A stretch of DNA of 64,000 nucleotides from Catenovulum maritimum (GCF_001050375.1 NZ_KQ130482.1:636954-700953), one strand, 5' to 3'; counted from the first letter of the stretch, positions 27,079-37,040 are shown. Numbers and translations: made by a program. The notes: generated by a model not told the origin, from the letters alone.

Positions 27079-29073
27079 ATGGTTAAGCTAATTGTGTTAT
27101 TCGCCCTTATAGTGACCGGGCCGGTATTCTCTCAACAATTGATTCCAATCACTAAATTATTTGCGAAGCCACAAATTTCAAATCTAGATTTATCACCAAA
27201 TGGCGATTTAATATTAATGACAGGACACTTCAAGCAGCAATTATTTGTGAGTTTGATCAACCCAACTACGGAAGAGGTCGTTGAGCTCTATCGTCAAAGT
27301 GCAGGCGATACTATTCAAATAAAGGAGTTAGCTTGGTTAGATAACCAAAATGTCATATTAAACTTAAAATCTAAATCAAACTTGTCCAGCCGTACATATA
27401 GATATATTTACCATTTTAAAAAAGATGCATTGTCTAAAACGCTAAAGAAAAAACGATTTTTAGCAAACGGTCATATTGTTAATCCGCTAGAAAACCAGAC
27501 AGACAAGCTGCTATTTGCTTCATATCATGGTGTATCAAAGCGTCCCAAACTTTATGCAACTAATAATCAATCATTGATTACTAATAATTTTAAAGCGCAA
27601 AAATTACTGACATTAGGCTCAGAAAATATGCACAAGTATTCGACAGATGCCCAACTAAAGCTTAGGTTTAGCCAAACGTTTGATGTAAAAAACAGAGAGG
27701 TAACCCATTGGTTGTTAGATAGTCAGGGCGATTGGCAAAAGATGATTGCAATATCACCAATCGAGCATGATTTTAAGCCTGTCACTTATATTGATGATAC
27801 AAAAGTAATTGCCTTAACTAATATTTCATCAGAGTTAATCCAACTGGTTGAATTTAATATTGAAAGCCAAACGGTTGATAAAATCATTTATCAACACTCA
27901 AGTCGAGATTTACACTCTGCTTATTATGATCTTAATAATCAACTAGAGTATGTTTCTTTTTATATTGATGGTATCTATTCAAGAGATTATATCGACTCAA
28001 GTCAGCTTTCATTCGCTAAAAAATTGGCAGCCAGCTTTCCTAATCAAATAGCATATATTGTCGATAGATCACTGGATCATAAAAAATTTCTGATTTACGT
28101 CAGTTCAAGCAGCAATCCAGGTCAGTATTTTTTATTTGATCCAACAGTAAGCAAAGCAATTAAACTCGGTAACCGACTTGCAGATCTTGATTACACTCAG
28201 TTTAGAAAAGCGGACCATATTTTGATAGAGCAAGAAAACGGTCCCAATATTGATGCATTTATCACTCAACCTTTTAGTTCACTCGACAACAAAGTACTTC
28301 TTGTTATGCCGCATGGCGGCCCAATTGGCATTGCAGATACCAGACGATTTAATCCAACAATTCAATTTTTAGTCAACCGGGGTTATTCTGTGTTACAGGT
28401 TAACTTTAGGGGCTCGGCTGGCTATGGTAAATCCTTTAAAAATGCTGGGCGAGGGGAGTTTGGGCAATTAATTGAGCATGATATTAGTTTAGCCGTTGAG
28501 CATGTGCGTCAACATTATGATTATGACAAAGCCTGCGCAATTGGTGCTAGCTATGGTGGTTACTCATCTGTTATGTTGTCCATTTCAGACCCTGAATTTT
28601 ATCAATGCGTTATTGCTCGGTTTGGCATATACGATTTGCCTTTGTTGTATAATGACAGTAACCAAAGATCTCATCCACTTAGAGTGAAATCGATTGAAGC
28701 AGTAGTTGGTAAATATCATCCAGATTTAGCTGTTCGATCACCTGTCTATTTAGTTGATAAAATCTTTAGTCCAATCTTAATTACTGCTGGTGCAAAGGAT
28801 GAAATTGCTCGACTAGAACATAGTCTGAGATTAGAAAAAGTGTTACAGCTTAAAAATAAACCACATAAAAGTATTTATTACACTCAGGCTAAGCATGGAC
28901 ATAATAAACTAAGTGCGGCTAGGCACGAAATGATAGCTATTGATCAATTTATTCGTAAAAGTTTAAAACTGCCACCTAGCGTAGGTGAAAACGCTGAGCA
29001 ATTGCGTAAGTTGGAAGATAAAATATTGAATAAAGGCAATCAAAATGAAGAATTGGTAAGCCATCAATTTTAA
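27079..29073 (+). CDS. S9 family prolyl-oligopeptidase-type peptidase
   Basis: 664-aa exported serine peptidase of the S9 clan. Residues 1-20 form a signal peptide (VLFALIVTGPVFS). A beta-propeller region spans about 25-400, and an alpha/beta-hydrolase domain covers about 410-640. The triad is S491 in GASYGGYSS, D574 in AGAKDEIAR and H606 in AKHGHNK. LVMPHGGPIG and NFRGSAGYGKSF are family-typical. Probably periplasmic. It is last in the operon with the SEL1/TonB_C protein and lipoprotein, 6 bp after the latter. Confidence 0.9.
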   Translation: MVKLIVLFALIVTGPVFSQQLIPITKLFAKPQISNLDLSPNGDLILMTGHFKQQLFVSLINPTTEEVVELYRQSAGDTIQIKELAWLDNQNVILNLKSKSNLSSRTYRYIYHFKKDALSKTLKKKRFLANGHIVNPLENQTDKLLFASYHGVSKRPKLYATNNQSLITNNFKAQKLLTLGSENMHKYSTDAQLKLRFSQTFDVKNREVTHWLLDSQGDWQKMIAISPIEHDFKPVTYIDDTKVIALTNISSELIQLVEFNIESQTVDKIIYQHSSRDLHSAYYDLNNQLEYVSFYIDGIYSRDYIDSSQLSFAKKLAASFPNQIAYIVDRSLDHKKFLIYVSSSSNPGQYFLFDPTVSKAIKLGNRLADLDYTQFRKADHILIEQENGPNIDAFITQPFSSLDNKVLLVMPHGGPIGIADTRRFNPTIQFLVNRGYSVLQVNFRGSAGYGKSFKNAGRGEFGQLIEHDISLAVEHVRQHYDYDKACAIGASYGGYSSVMLSISDPEFYQCVIARFGIYDLPLLYNDSNQRSHPLRVKSIEAVVGKYHPDLAVRSPVYLVDKIFSPILITAGAKDEIARLEHSLRLEKVLQLKNKPHKSIYYTQAKHGHNKLSAARHEMIAIDQFIRKSLKLPPSVGENAEQLRKLEDKILNKGNQNEELVSHQF

Positions 29074-29161
29074 CCCGTTAGCATAATCGCTAGGGTGTGT
29101 CTTTTTTCATACCATAAGTTAAGTTCTTATCCAGAGTTGGGATTTAAAACATCATTAAACC

Positions 29162-30337
29162 TTAGCTCTGGTTTTTGGGTCGATACAAAATAAATAAGCA
29201 AGTTAAGCAGATGCCGATAAAAGAAGCCAAAACTGCACCTAGTAATGCGTAACGGAAGTTATAAAATTGGGCAATGACCCCCATTAAACTCGCCCCTAAC
29301 ATTACGCCTATTTTAAAGCCATTTGAATAAACCGCAGATGTGAAACCGATTCTTTTAGGCAGTTGCTCTTGCAATAAAGTTAATCCAACACCTGCAAACA
29401 AGCCATAAAATAAAGCATTTACCAATTGCAACAGCAGCATTTGTTGCAAACTCGTCGCATAAAACATACCGGCATAAAATATAAAACCAAAACCAAAAGC
29501 GGAAATAAACAGGTTTACTTTATTAAAGTAGCGGCAAAGGCGAGTCGTTAACAGCATTATTGCTATTTCTAAACCCGCCACTAACCCCATTAAAATCCCG
29601 GGTGTATAGCTAGGCATGGCTAATTCTTTAATCGTATAAAGTGGTAGCAATGAGGTATACATATTATTACCTAAACTTCCCATTATGATTGCAGCAGCAA
29701 GAAACCAAAAAGATATTGTTGGCTTTGCATTAGGTTCCTGACTATTTAATTGTTGATTGGGTTTGTGCTCTGGCAAAACTCGCCAAACAAACAAAATTGC
29801 GGTTAGAGCAACCAAAATGGCAATACTAAATACACCTGAAAATCCAATTATTGCGACTAAAGTAAAAGCGATTGGTGGGCCGATCATCCAAGAAAAAGAA
29901 ACGCCAGCTCTAATTCGTGAATTGAATTGAGTAGCATCAAGCGATTGAGTACTTGCCCATTGTCTACCCAGCGTCAGCATTTGAGGAAAGCTTGCATTTC
30001 CAATAGACATAAAAACAATACCTGCCAATAGCACCACAGCAAAACTAGAGGTATTTATATATATGATTAACGCTAAAATAATGCCTGAATTGGCAATCAT
30101 ATACATTTTATTCGCACTGATCCCTTTATCTGCCAATGAGCCTAACCATTGACTTAACACTAAACCAGACAGAGTCACACTAACCATATATATACCGATA
30201 TATTTGGGCTCTACGGCTAAATCTTCTATCAAAAAGAAACTGATTAAGGGATAGATAAAAGCAGTGATAAGACCCGTCAACGAACTCAACACGATATAAG
30301 TTTTCGCTGTGGCAGGTGATGAAAAAATAGAAGTCAT
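29162..30337 (-). CDS. MFS transporter of the sugar efflux (SET) type
   Basis: 391-aa inner-membrane protein with about 12 membrane segments. It resembles E. coli SetA/SetB in order and motif: the GLVLSQWLGSLADKG loop, MSIGNASFPQMLTLGRQWAS, SWMIGPPIAF, LMGLVAGLEIAIMLLTTRL, and NGFKIGVMLGASLMG near the end. SET proteins export sugars or sugar analogues. Here it may clear or move oligosaccharides or toxic anhydro-sugars; that is inference. It is divergent from the GH16 operon, with 191 bp between. Confidence 0.85.
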   Translation of the reverse strand: MTSIFSSPATAKTYIVLSSLTGLITAFIYPLISFFLIEDLAVEPKYIGIYMVSVTLSGLVLSQWLGSLADKGISANKMYMIANSGIILALIIYINTSSFAVVLLAGIVFMSIGNASFPQMLTLGRQWASTQSLDATQFNSRIRAGVSFSWMIGPPIAFTLVAIIGFSGVFSIAILVALTAILFVWRVLPEHKPNQQLNSQEPNAKPTISFWFLAAAIIMGSLGNNMYTSLLPLYTIKELAMPSYTPGILMGLVAGLEIAIMLLTTRLCRYFNKVNLFISAFGFGFIFYAGMFYATSLQQMLLLQLVNALFYGLFAGVGLTLLQEQLPKRIGFTSAVYSNGFKIGVMLGASLMGVIAQFYNFRYALLGAVLASFIGICLTCLFILYRPKNQS

Positions 30338-30454
30338 CTGTTTTTGGTGTATGTAATTTATAAAAATAGATAGTAATCTAATTCAATCACATTTGGCACA
30401 TAACAAGTCAAATTTATGCGTTTTAGCTTTAAATAAAAAACTTATAATTTAAAA

Positions 30455-30481
30455 GTGTCACCTTTGTTAACTGAAAACAAT
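30455..30481 (+). promoter_or_regulatory. Candidate ECF promoter of the GH16-to-FecR operon
   Basis: GTGTCA (30455-30460), 15-nt spacer, AACAAT (30476-30481), 48 bp before the GH16 ATG. The 21 bases after GTGTCA align closely with those of the GH50-2 promoter (CCTTT...ACT.AAAACAAT), so these two sites look recently duplicated or strongly conserved. Confidence 0.72.
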
Positions 30482-30528
30482 TATCTATAACAACCGAAAA
30501 TAGAAAAACAATTAACAAAGGCGATAGT

Positions 30529-31827
30529 ATGAAATTACCTACAAATGCCGCGCTTGCTGTGTTATTGGCAAGCTCGGGTTTAAATGCTTGTGCAAATATT
30601 CAAGAAAAACCGCAGCAGTCACATGCTTTTAAAGGCACTAAAAGCATTGATATGTCTAAGTGGGAGCTCGCTTGGCAAGACGAATTTAATTACGCGGACG
30701 AGCAATTAGATGAAAATTGGCTTTCACAAAACGGCCCAACCGAAAACCCTTGGGTGCTTAGCAGTCGTTGGCGCGAAAATGCGCAAGTAAAAGATGGTGC
30801 ATTGTATCTTAAAGCGAAAAAAGAAAGTCGTGGTGGGCAAGATTGGACTACGGGTAACGTTTGGACTAAACGTACTTTTGGTTACGGCTATTTTGAAGCA
30901 AGGTTTAAATATGCTGAGGCTTACGGTACCAATAACTCATTTTGGTTTTGGCCAAAACAAGGTGTTAAAGATGGACAAAAAGCCTGCGAAATTGATATAA
31001 ACGAAGGCCATTTCCCAAATATTATCAACACCAATGTGCATAATTGGACAGATACCTACACATTGCCAAATGGACGTGTTAGCCATGATGACGATCAAAA
31101 ACATTGGACCTTGCTCGGCAAACCCGATCACAACATTATCTTAAAAAAGCCCGTTAAAACGAATAAAATTCGCTTAACTTCGCATAACCCAGCGTCTATT
31201 CATATTGCCGAATTTAGAGCGCTTGCGCCATCTTCAACTGGTTATTCTGCCCCAACAGCAGAGCTGACAGATAACATGCTCAATCATGCTTTGGCAGCAG
31301 ACACTAAACTCACCACCAATGGTGTGTTTAATAAATTGCCGTCGAAAGAAACATTTGCGATTGATAACAAGTTAGATACTCGTTGGGTATCAGAAAAACA
31401 TGGTAAAAAATGGCTGCATCTTGAGTGGAATACCGCGAAGGAAATTGGCGCGATCCAATTTGTAAATGGTTGGCTGCAAGAGTATGGCGATTCAAAAGGT
31501 TTTTACCGTAACTTAATTGGTGATTATGTCATTGAATACCACAACGGTACTGACTGGGTTGAATTAACAAGTTATAACGCAGCAGATGTCGCTAATTTTG
31601 GTGAGCAATATCACACCTATGGCCTAGAGTGGGATGAAAATTACTTCAAGTTTTATTTTGATGGCGAGCTATACCACACCATGCGCAACGATGTGTGTTT
31701 TAGCGAACAAACTTTATTGTTCAGCTTAGCTATTTTAAAAGCTGAAATTGCAGGCCCAGTAACAGATGCAATTGACGATACCGCCATGCAAATTGACTGG
31801 GTTCGTTATTATCAACGTAAACCATAA
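30529..31827 (+). CDS. GH16 glycoside hydrolase with inserted discoidin-like domain, lipoprotein
   Basis: 432-aa lipoprotein (signal SSGLNAC). The GH16 jelly-roll carries the retaining catalytic motif in CEIDINEGHF: nucleophile E154, helper D156, acid/base E159. Near 190 the fold is interrupted by an F5/8 type C (discoidin)-like module of about 170 residues (FAIDNKLDTRWVSEKHGKKW, YVIEYHNGTDWVELTSYN); the GH16 strands resume at EQYHTYGLEWDENYFKFYFDGE and end with DWVRYYQ. An insertion inside the catalytic sandwich is unusual. It is the first gene of an operon with a candidate ECF promoter. Substrate is probably agar, porphyran or furcellaran/kappa-carrageenan; motif alone does not decide. Confidence 0.88.
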   Translation: MKLPTNAALAVLLASSGLNACANIQEKPQQSHAFKGTKSIDMSKWELAWQDEFNYADEQLDENWLSQNGPTENPWVLSSRWRENAQVKDGALYLKAKKESRGGQDWTTGNVWTKRTFGYGYFEARFKYAEAYGTNNSFWFWPKQGVKDGQKACEIDINEGHFPNIINTNVHNWTDTYTLPNGRVSHDDDQKHWTLLGKPDHNIILKKPVKTNKIRLTSHNPASIHIAEFRALAPSSTGYSAPTAELTDNMLNHALAADTKLTTNGVFNKLPSKETFAIDNKLDTRWVSEKHGKKWLHLEWNTAKEIGAIQFVNGWLQEYGDSKGFYRNLIGDYVIEYHNGTDWVELTSYNAADVANFGEQYHTYGLEWDENYFKFYFDGELYHTMRNDVCFSEQTLLFSLAILKAEIAGPVTDAIDDTAMQIDWVRYYQRKP

Positions 31828-31841
31828 AGCGGGTGTTGGTT

Positions 31842-33539
31842 ATGAGTTCAGTTGATATTATCGTCATTATTATATTTACCCTGCTGGTGGTTGGCTGCGG
31901 CATCAGCTTTGCTGGCTCTGGTAAAAATATGAAAAGCTATTTTTCTGCGGGCGGTGCTTTGCCGTGGTGGATGAGTGGCTTGTCACTTTTTATGAGTTTC
32001 TTTTCGGCAGGTACTTTTGTTGTTTGGGGCTCAATTGCTTATCAGCATGGTTGGGTAGCTGTGACTATTCAATGGACAATGTGTTTGGCTGGTGTGGTTA
32101 TAGGCTTTTTTATTGCGCCTAAGTGGCAAAAAACACGTGTACTAACGGCTGCTGAATATATAAGTGAACGTTTAGGTGAGCGCGTTAAAAAGGTCTATAC
32201 AAGCATATTTTTAACTATAGCGACGTTTTCAACTGGCACCTTTTTATATCCAGTTGCGAAAATTGTTGAAGTATCCACTGGCTTGCCTATAACCAACACC
32301 ATTATTGGGTTAGGTTTATTAATTTTACTCTATACCGCGGTTGGTGGTTTGTGGGCGGTTATTGTTACTGATATTTTGCAATTTGTGGTGCTAACTGCAG
32401 CAGTGCTTGTGGTAGTGCCTTTGGCGTTACAAGAAATTGGTGGCATTAGTAACTTTATTAACAAAGCGCCAGAAAATTTTTTTAGCTTAACGGGCGGTGA
32501 ATACACTTGGAGTTTTATTTTTGCATTTGCCTTGTATAACTTATTTTTTATCGCTGGCAATTGGGCATATATTCAAAGATATACCTGTGTTGCCACACCG
32601 CAAGATGCAAAAAAAGTCGGTTGGTTATTCGGTGGTTTGTATCTAATTAGCCCAGTTATTTGGATGATAGCACCTATGGTTTATCGAGTGCTAAATCCAG
32701 ATATTGCAGCTGCTGATAACGAAGGTGCTTACTTACTCATGTGTAAAGAGGTGTTACCTGTTGGCATGCTGGGTTTAATGCTAGGTGGCATGATATTCGC
32801 GACTTCAAGCTCAATAAACACCGCCCTCAATATTACTGCAGGTGTAATTACCAACGACGTGATTAAGCCGTTATATCCAAAACTAGCCGAATCGAAATTA
32901 GTTAAAATTGGCCGATTAACCACAGTGTTATTGGGACTTGTCACTATAACAATAGCACTGTTAGTACCTTATATGGGCGGTGTGGTTGAAGTGGTTATGA
33001 CCATGGCAGCGCTTACTGGTGGCGCATTGTTTTTGCCACCGATTTGGTTGTTGTTTTCAAAATATCAATGTGGCTTTTCAATTCTAACCACATCAATTTT
33101 AACCTTATCGATTAACGCATATTTTAAGTTTATCAGCCCTTGGTTGTTTGAACTGTCATTAAGTAGAGCAGAAGAAATGTTATTAGGCGTGACTACTCCG
33201 GTTATTTTGCTTGTGTTGTTTGAATTGTATTACCGAGCAACTAAACAAGTTGCGCCAAGGTATGCACAGTACAAACAACTTGAAAGCTTAAAACAACAAG
33301 CCGAAAAAGAAGGTGCAAACACAGATTCTGGTAGCAACAACGCTGCAAATACCAAGGGGAATCAAGTGATAGGTTTTGGCATTTTGTTTACTGGGCTCAT
33401 TTTAATATGTTTGGCTATTTTAGCCGAAAAAGGCAACTTGGTTGTCGCTTTAATGGCCAGCATAGTCACGCTCATTGGTACTTGGCTGATTTTTAAAAAT
33501 AAAACTGCTGATGTAGAGGGTGTATATGAACAAGCCTAA
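31842..33539 (+). CDS. Sodium:solute symporter (SSS/SLC5 family)
   Basis: Inner-membrane Na+-coupled importer, about 565 aa with 13-14 membrane segments. Family features: WWMSGLSLFMSFFSAGTFV, AEYISERLGERV, GLWAVIVTDILQFVVL, and GGMIFATSSSINTALN. A polar 35-residue cytoplasmic loop rich in Gln/Asn/Lys precedes the last two segments. ATG at 31842 is the likely start rather than the GTG at 31833. It lies 14 bp after GH16 and overlaps the next gene. Given its neighbours, neoagarobiose or an anhydro-galactose-containing disaccharide is the likely cargo. Confidence 0.9.
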   Translation: MSSVDIIVIIIFTLLVVGCGISFAGSGKNMKSYFSAGGALPWWMSGLSLFMSFFSAGTFVVWGSIAYQHGWVAVTIQWTMCLAGVVIGFFIAPKWQKTRVLTAAEYISERLGERVKKVYTSIFLTIATFSTGTFLYPVAKIVEVSTGLPITNTIIGLGLLILLYTAVGGLWAVIVTDILQFVVLTAAVLVVVPLALQEIGGISNFINKAPENFFSLTGGEYTWSFIFAFALYNLFFIAGNWAYIQRYTCVATPQDAKKVGWLFGGLYLISPVIWMIAPMVYRVLNPDIAAADNEGAYLLMCKEVLPVGMLGLMLGGMIFATSSSINTALNITAGVITNDVIKPLYPKLAESKLVKIGRLTTVLLGLVTITIALLVPYMGGVVEVVMTMAALTGGALFLPPIWLLFSKYQCGFSILTTSILTLSINAYFKFISPWLFELSLSRAEEMLLGVTTPVILLVLFELYYRATKQVAPRYAQYKQLESLKQQAEKEGANTDSGSNNAANTKGNQVIGFGILFTGLILICLAILAEKGNLVVALMASIVTLIGTWLIFKNKTADVEGVYEQA

Positions 33540-34761
33540 ACAAACTGATTTTCCATGGGAGATTCCACAAACCAAACCAGACAGGCCGTTAAGCAAAGCT
33601 ATGGCGCGTATGTACGACGAGTATCAAACGCCGCGGCCAGAAGATAATAGTTTGTTCAGTAGTTTTAAATATACTCAACTACAAGGTTTTGATTATCGTG
33701 ATGGCGACGGCACAGTGTCGCGTCGCGATCCTTCAAAAATTATTCGAGTAAATGGCTTGTACTATGTGTGGTATACCAAGCGCGACACCCAAACACCACC
33801 GCAAGGGCCTGAAAGGTGTAGCGATACAATACCATCAACCGATTGGGATTTAGCCGAAATTTGGTATGCAACCAGTCAAGATGGTTTTAGTTGGCAAGAG
33901 CAAGGTTGTGCTATTAAACGCCCAGCCAAACCTCAGCTAGGTTGGCGCTCGGTTTCAACGCCCGATATTTTAGTCTGGCAAGGTAAATACTATTTGTACT
34001 ATCAAGCTTTTATGCAAGCCAGTGGCATAAAAGGCGATCATTGTCCTGTTACTTTGTCGTCTGCGGACAGCCCAGATGGCCCATGGACGCCTTGCAACAA
34101 AATAGTAGTTCAAAACGGCCCTGCAGGCAGTTGGGATCAATTTTCAATTCACGATCCATACTTGTTGGTCTACCAAGGCAAAATCCACTTATATTACAAA
34201 GCTGCTTTTGGTGACAGGCCTGAATACTTGGTTGCAAACGGCCTTGCAATTGCTGACAACCCAATGGGGCCTTTTAATAAACATCCATTAAACCCAGTGC
34301 TCAACTCAGGGCACGAAACCACCTATTTTCCGTTTAAACAGGGCATAGCAGCTTTGGCTATTCGTAATGGTAACGAAAACAATACCATTCAATTTGCACC
34401 TGATGGGGTTAATTTTTCCATAGCGTCTGTTACTTCTCTCATGCCTGTTGCGGCAGGGCCATATGTAGCTGATGCCTTTAACAATACTGAAAGTGGCCAA
34501 GGGATAGAGTGGGGCTTATCGCATTTTTGTGACAAAACCGACCCAAGCACTAAACACAGCTTTTTAGGCAGGTTCGACTGCAACTTAATCCAAAACGCTA
34601 ACAACACAGATATGAAAGAAACCGATGTGATTCATCATCCAAGTGTGTATTTCGCCCAAGGTTTATCTGAAAAGCAAAAAATACAGCGTCAACAAGCTGC
34701 CCAAGAGGGTAAACAAAAGAGTGAACAAAAGAGTGAACAAAAGAGTAAAAATGCATGTTAG
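33526..34761 (+). CDS. GH117-like alpha-1,3-(3,6-anhydro)-L-galactosidase, cytoplasmic
   Basis: About 411 aa with no signal peptide, so it acts inside the cell. The propeller motifs match GH117 neoagarobiose hydrolases: SRRDPSK (D68, the likely base), DWDLAEIWYATSQDGFSW, VSTPDILVWQGKYYLYYQ, FSIHDPYLL (D210), NPVLNSGHETTYFP (H263/E264) and GIEWGLSH. ATG at 33526 with GAGGG just upstream is preferred over the GTG at 33520; the start lies inside the symporter gene. A short run of KSEQ repeats ends the protein (three SEQK-like units near 34720-34745). It would split imported neoagarobiose into galactose and 3,6-anhydro-galactose. A non-agar GH117 subgroup cannot be excluded. Confidence 0.88.
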   Translation: MNKPKQTDFPWEIPQTKPDRPLSKAMARMYDEYQTPRPEDNSLFSSFKYTQLQGFDYRDGDGTVSRRDPSKIIRVNGLYYVWYTKRDTQTPPQGPERCSDTIPSTDWDLAEIWYATSQDGFSWQEQGCAIKRPAKPQLGWRSVSTPDILVWQGKYYLYYQAFMQASGIKGDHCPVTLSSADSPDGPWTPCNKIVVQNGPAGSWDQFSIHDPYLLVYQGKIHLYYKAAFGDRPEYLVANGLAIADNPMGPFNKHPLNPVLNSGHETTYFPFKQGIAALAIRNGNENNTIQFAPDGVNFSIASVTSLMPVAAGPYVADAFNNTESGQGIEWGLSHFCDKTDPSTKHSFLGRFDCNLIQNANNTDMKETDVIHHPSVYFAQGLSEKQKIQRQQAAQEGKQKSEQKSEQKSKNAC

Positions 34762-37040
34762 TAGAAAGTTTTAGCCCACAAACAAGAACCAATAACAAAC
34801 TACAGATTACTACAGATTTTGTGGTAGTGGGTGGTGGACTTGCCGGTGTGTGTGCTGCGATTGCTGCAGCGCGTAATGGCAGTAAAGTTGTATTAATTCA
34901 AGACAGGCCTGTATTAGGCGGCAACGCTTCTAGCGAAGTGCGAGTTTGGGCATTGGGCGCAACCTCGCATATGGGCAATAATAATAGATGGTCTCGTGAA
35001 GGTGGGATTATTGACGAAATTATGTTGGAAAACCTAAAGGTGAACAAAGACGGTAATCCAATTATATTTGACGCTGTATTGTTAGATAAGGTCGCGGCAG
35101 AGCCGAATATTCAATTACTGCTTAATACTGCGGTTTACCTAGTGAATAAATCAGCTGAGCGTAAAATTGGCAGTGTTGTTGCTTTTTGTAGTCAAAATTC
35201 AACTGAATACACAGTTTCAGCCCCGTTGTTTTGTGATGCAACGGGCGATGGTTTAGTTGCTTTTAATGCGGGGGCAAGTTTTAGAATTGGCGCTGAATCG
35301 CGTGATGAATTTGGCGAGCAACTTGCACCAGTGCAAGCAAGCGATCAACTGTTAGGGCATACGCTGTTTTTTTACAGTAAAAAGCTAGATCATCCAGTTA
35401 AATATATCGCCCCAAAATTTGCTTATACACATCAACAAATTAGCGCAATTCCACGCTCTAAAAATATTCAAGGCAGTGATTCAGGCGTTAAATTTTGGTG
35501 GGTTGAATACGGCGGTATACACAACACAATTACGCAAACAGAAGAAATTAAATGGGAATTATGGAAAATTGTTTACGGCATTTGGGACTACATTAAAAAC
35601 AGCGGCAAATTTGAAGATGTTGAAAACCTAACTTTAGAATGGATAGGTACAGTACCAGGTAAACGCGAAAGTCGCCGTTTTAATGGCGAATATATGCTTA
35701 AACAGCAAGATATAGTGGAACAAACTCAGTTTGCCGATGCTGTTTCTTATGGTGGCTGGGCGATTGATATTCATCCATCAGAAGGCATTTATAGTGATAA
35801 ACCAGCCTGTTCGCAATTTCACTCCAAAGGCGTTTATCAAATTCCATATCGTTGTTTTATTAGCAAAGACATAGATAATTTATTTTTTGCTGGGCGTAAT
35901 ATCAGTGCTAGCCATATGGCCTATGGTTCAAGCCGAGTGATGATAACTTGTGCTCATGGTGGTCAAGCTGTTGGTACTGCCGCTGCATTGTGCAAACAAA
36001 ATAGTATTAGTCCTAAAAGCATGTTAAACCCAGAATATATGCATAGTTTGCAACAGCAACTGAATATGTTTGGCCATGGCATACCAAATGTGCCTTTAGC
36101 GCAGCAAACTAATTTGGCTAAACAAGCACGAATCTCAGCCAGCAGCGAACTCGAATTAAAACAATTATTGCCAAGTGGTGAATATATACCTTTAACGCAA
36201 GGTTGCGCCCAACTTATGCCGTTTAATCAAGGCATGGCACCTGTAATGAAACTTAAAGTTAAAGCACAAACTGAAACTCAGTTAAAAGTTGCTTTAAGAG
36301 TCAGTGTAAAAGCTGAAAATTACACCCCAGAAATTGACTTAAAAACCATAGAGCTAAACCTAGTTGCGGGTGAACAAACAATCACGCTTGATTTTTCTAG
36401 TGTAGAAATTGCCGCTCAGTATGGTTTTGTTACTTTTTACCCAAATGCGGCGATTGAACTGGCTATATCCGAGCAGCGAGTCACGGGTTTTATGCCTGTA
36501 TTTAACAAGATGCACAAAGCGGTATCTAATACGGGTAAACAAACTATGCCTGTAGAGTCAGGAATCGAGAGTTTTGAATTTTGGACGCCAGAACGTCGAC
36601 CAAAAGGGCAAAACTTAGCTTTGCAATTTGAACCTGCATTCAAGCTGCATCCGCTGTCACATATAACAAATGGTTATCTGCGCCCGTGGAAGCAAAGCAA
36701 TACTTGGGCTGCAAGTTTTAATGACAAACACCCACAAGTAAAGTTTTGCTGGCCTGAACCTGTCAATATTAACCAAATAACTCTATTCTTTGATACAGAT
36801 AGCGACCATGCGTTAGAAACAGTATTAATGCTGCACCCAGAAAGTGAAATGCCGTACTGTGTGCAAAATTATCGAATAAAACAGGCTGATGGCACTACAT
36901 TGCTTGAAGTGGTAGGAAATTATCAAACCGTTAATAAACATACATTAGCGCAAGCAATTCAAGTAGATGAACTTGTGTTTGAATTTGACCAGCCAAGCGA
37001 TTTAGTGCCAGCGAGTTTATTTCAAATAGAGATCCACTAG
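34755..37040 (+). CDS. FAD-dependent oxidoreductase (PF12831-like) with C-terminal beta domain
   Basis: 761-aa cytoplasmic protein. The N-terminal Rossmann motif VVVGGGLAGVCAAIAA (about 23-38) binds FAD and is followed by LGGNASSEVRVWALGATSH, the family's second signature. The C-terminal region (about 620-760; WKQSNTWAASFNDKHPQVKF) looks like a discoidin-type sandwich. Members of this family occur often beside glycoside hydrolases in Bacteroidetes and Planctomycetes loci, but their substrate is not known. The gene overlaps the GH117 gene by 7 bp and is followed 4 bp later by the sigma gene, so it is part of the operon; oxidation of a sugar released by GH117 is a fair guess. Confidence 0.82.
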   Translation: MLVESFSPQTRTNNKLQITTDFVVVGGGLAGVCAAIAAARNGSKVVLIQDRPVLGGNASSEVRVWALGATSHMGNNNRWSREGGIIDEIMLENLKVNKDGNPIIFDAVLLDKVAAEPNIQLLLNTAVYLVNKSAERKIGSVVAFCSQNSTEYTVSAPLFCDATGDGLVAFNAGASFRIGAESRDEFGEQLAPVQASDQLLGHTLFFYSKKLDHPVKYIAPKFAYTHQQISAIPRSKNIQGSDSGVKFWWVEYGGIHNTITQTEEIKWELWKIVYGIWDYIKNSGKFEDVENLTLEWIGTVPGKRESRRFNGEYMLKQQDIVEQTQFADAVSYGGWAIDIHPSEGIYSDKPACSQFHSKGVYQIPYRCFISKDIDNLFFAGRNISASHMAYGSSRVMITCAHGGQAVGTAAALCKQNSISPKSMLNPEYMHSLQQQLNMFGHGIPNVPLAQQTNLAKQARISASSELELKQLLPSGEYIPLTQGCAQLMPFNQGMAPVMKLKVKAQTETQLKVALRVSVKAENYTPEIDLKTIELNLVAGEQTITLDFSSVEIAAQYGFVTFYPNAAIELAISEQRVTGFMPVFNKMHKAVSNTGKQTMPVESGIESFEFWTPERRPKGQNLALQFEPAFKLHPLSHITNGYLRPWKQSNTWAASFNDKHPQVKFCWPEPVNINQITLFFDTDSDHALETVLMLHPESEMPYCVQNYRIKQADGTTLLEVVGNYQTVNKHTLAQAIQVDELVFEFDQPSDLVPASLFQIEIH

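Noticed and set aside
34715-34748. Short GAGTGAACAAAA-type tandem repeat as a CRISPR or regulatory repeat
   Set aside because: It is in frame at the end of the GH117 gene and codes for KSEQ units; a small coding repeat only. I saw no CRISPR array in the window.
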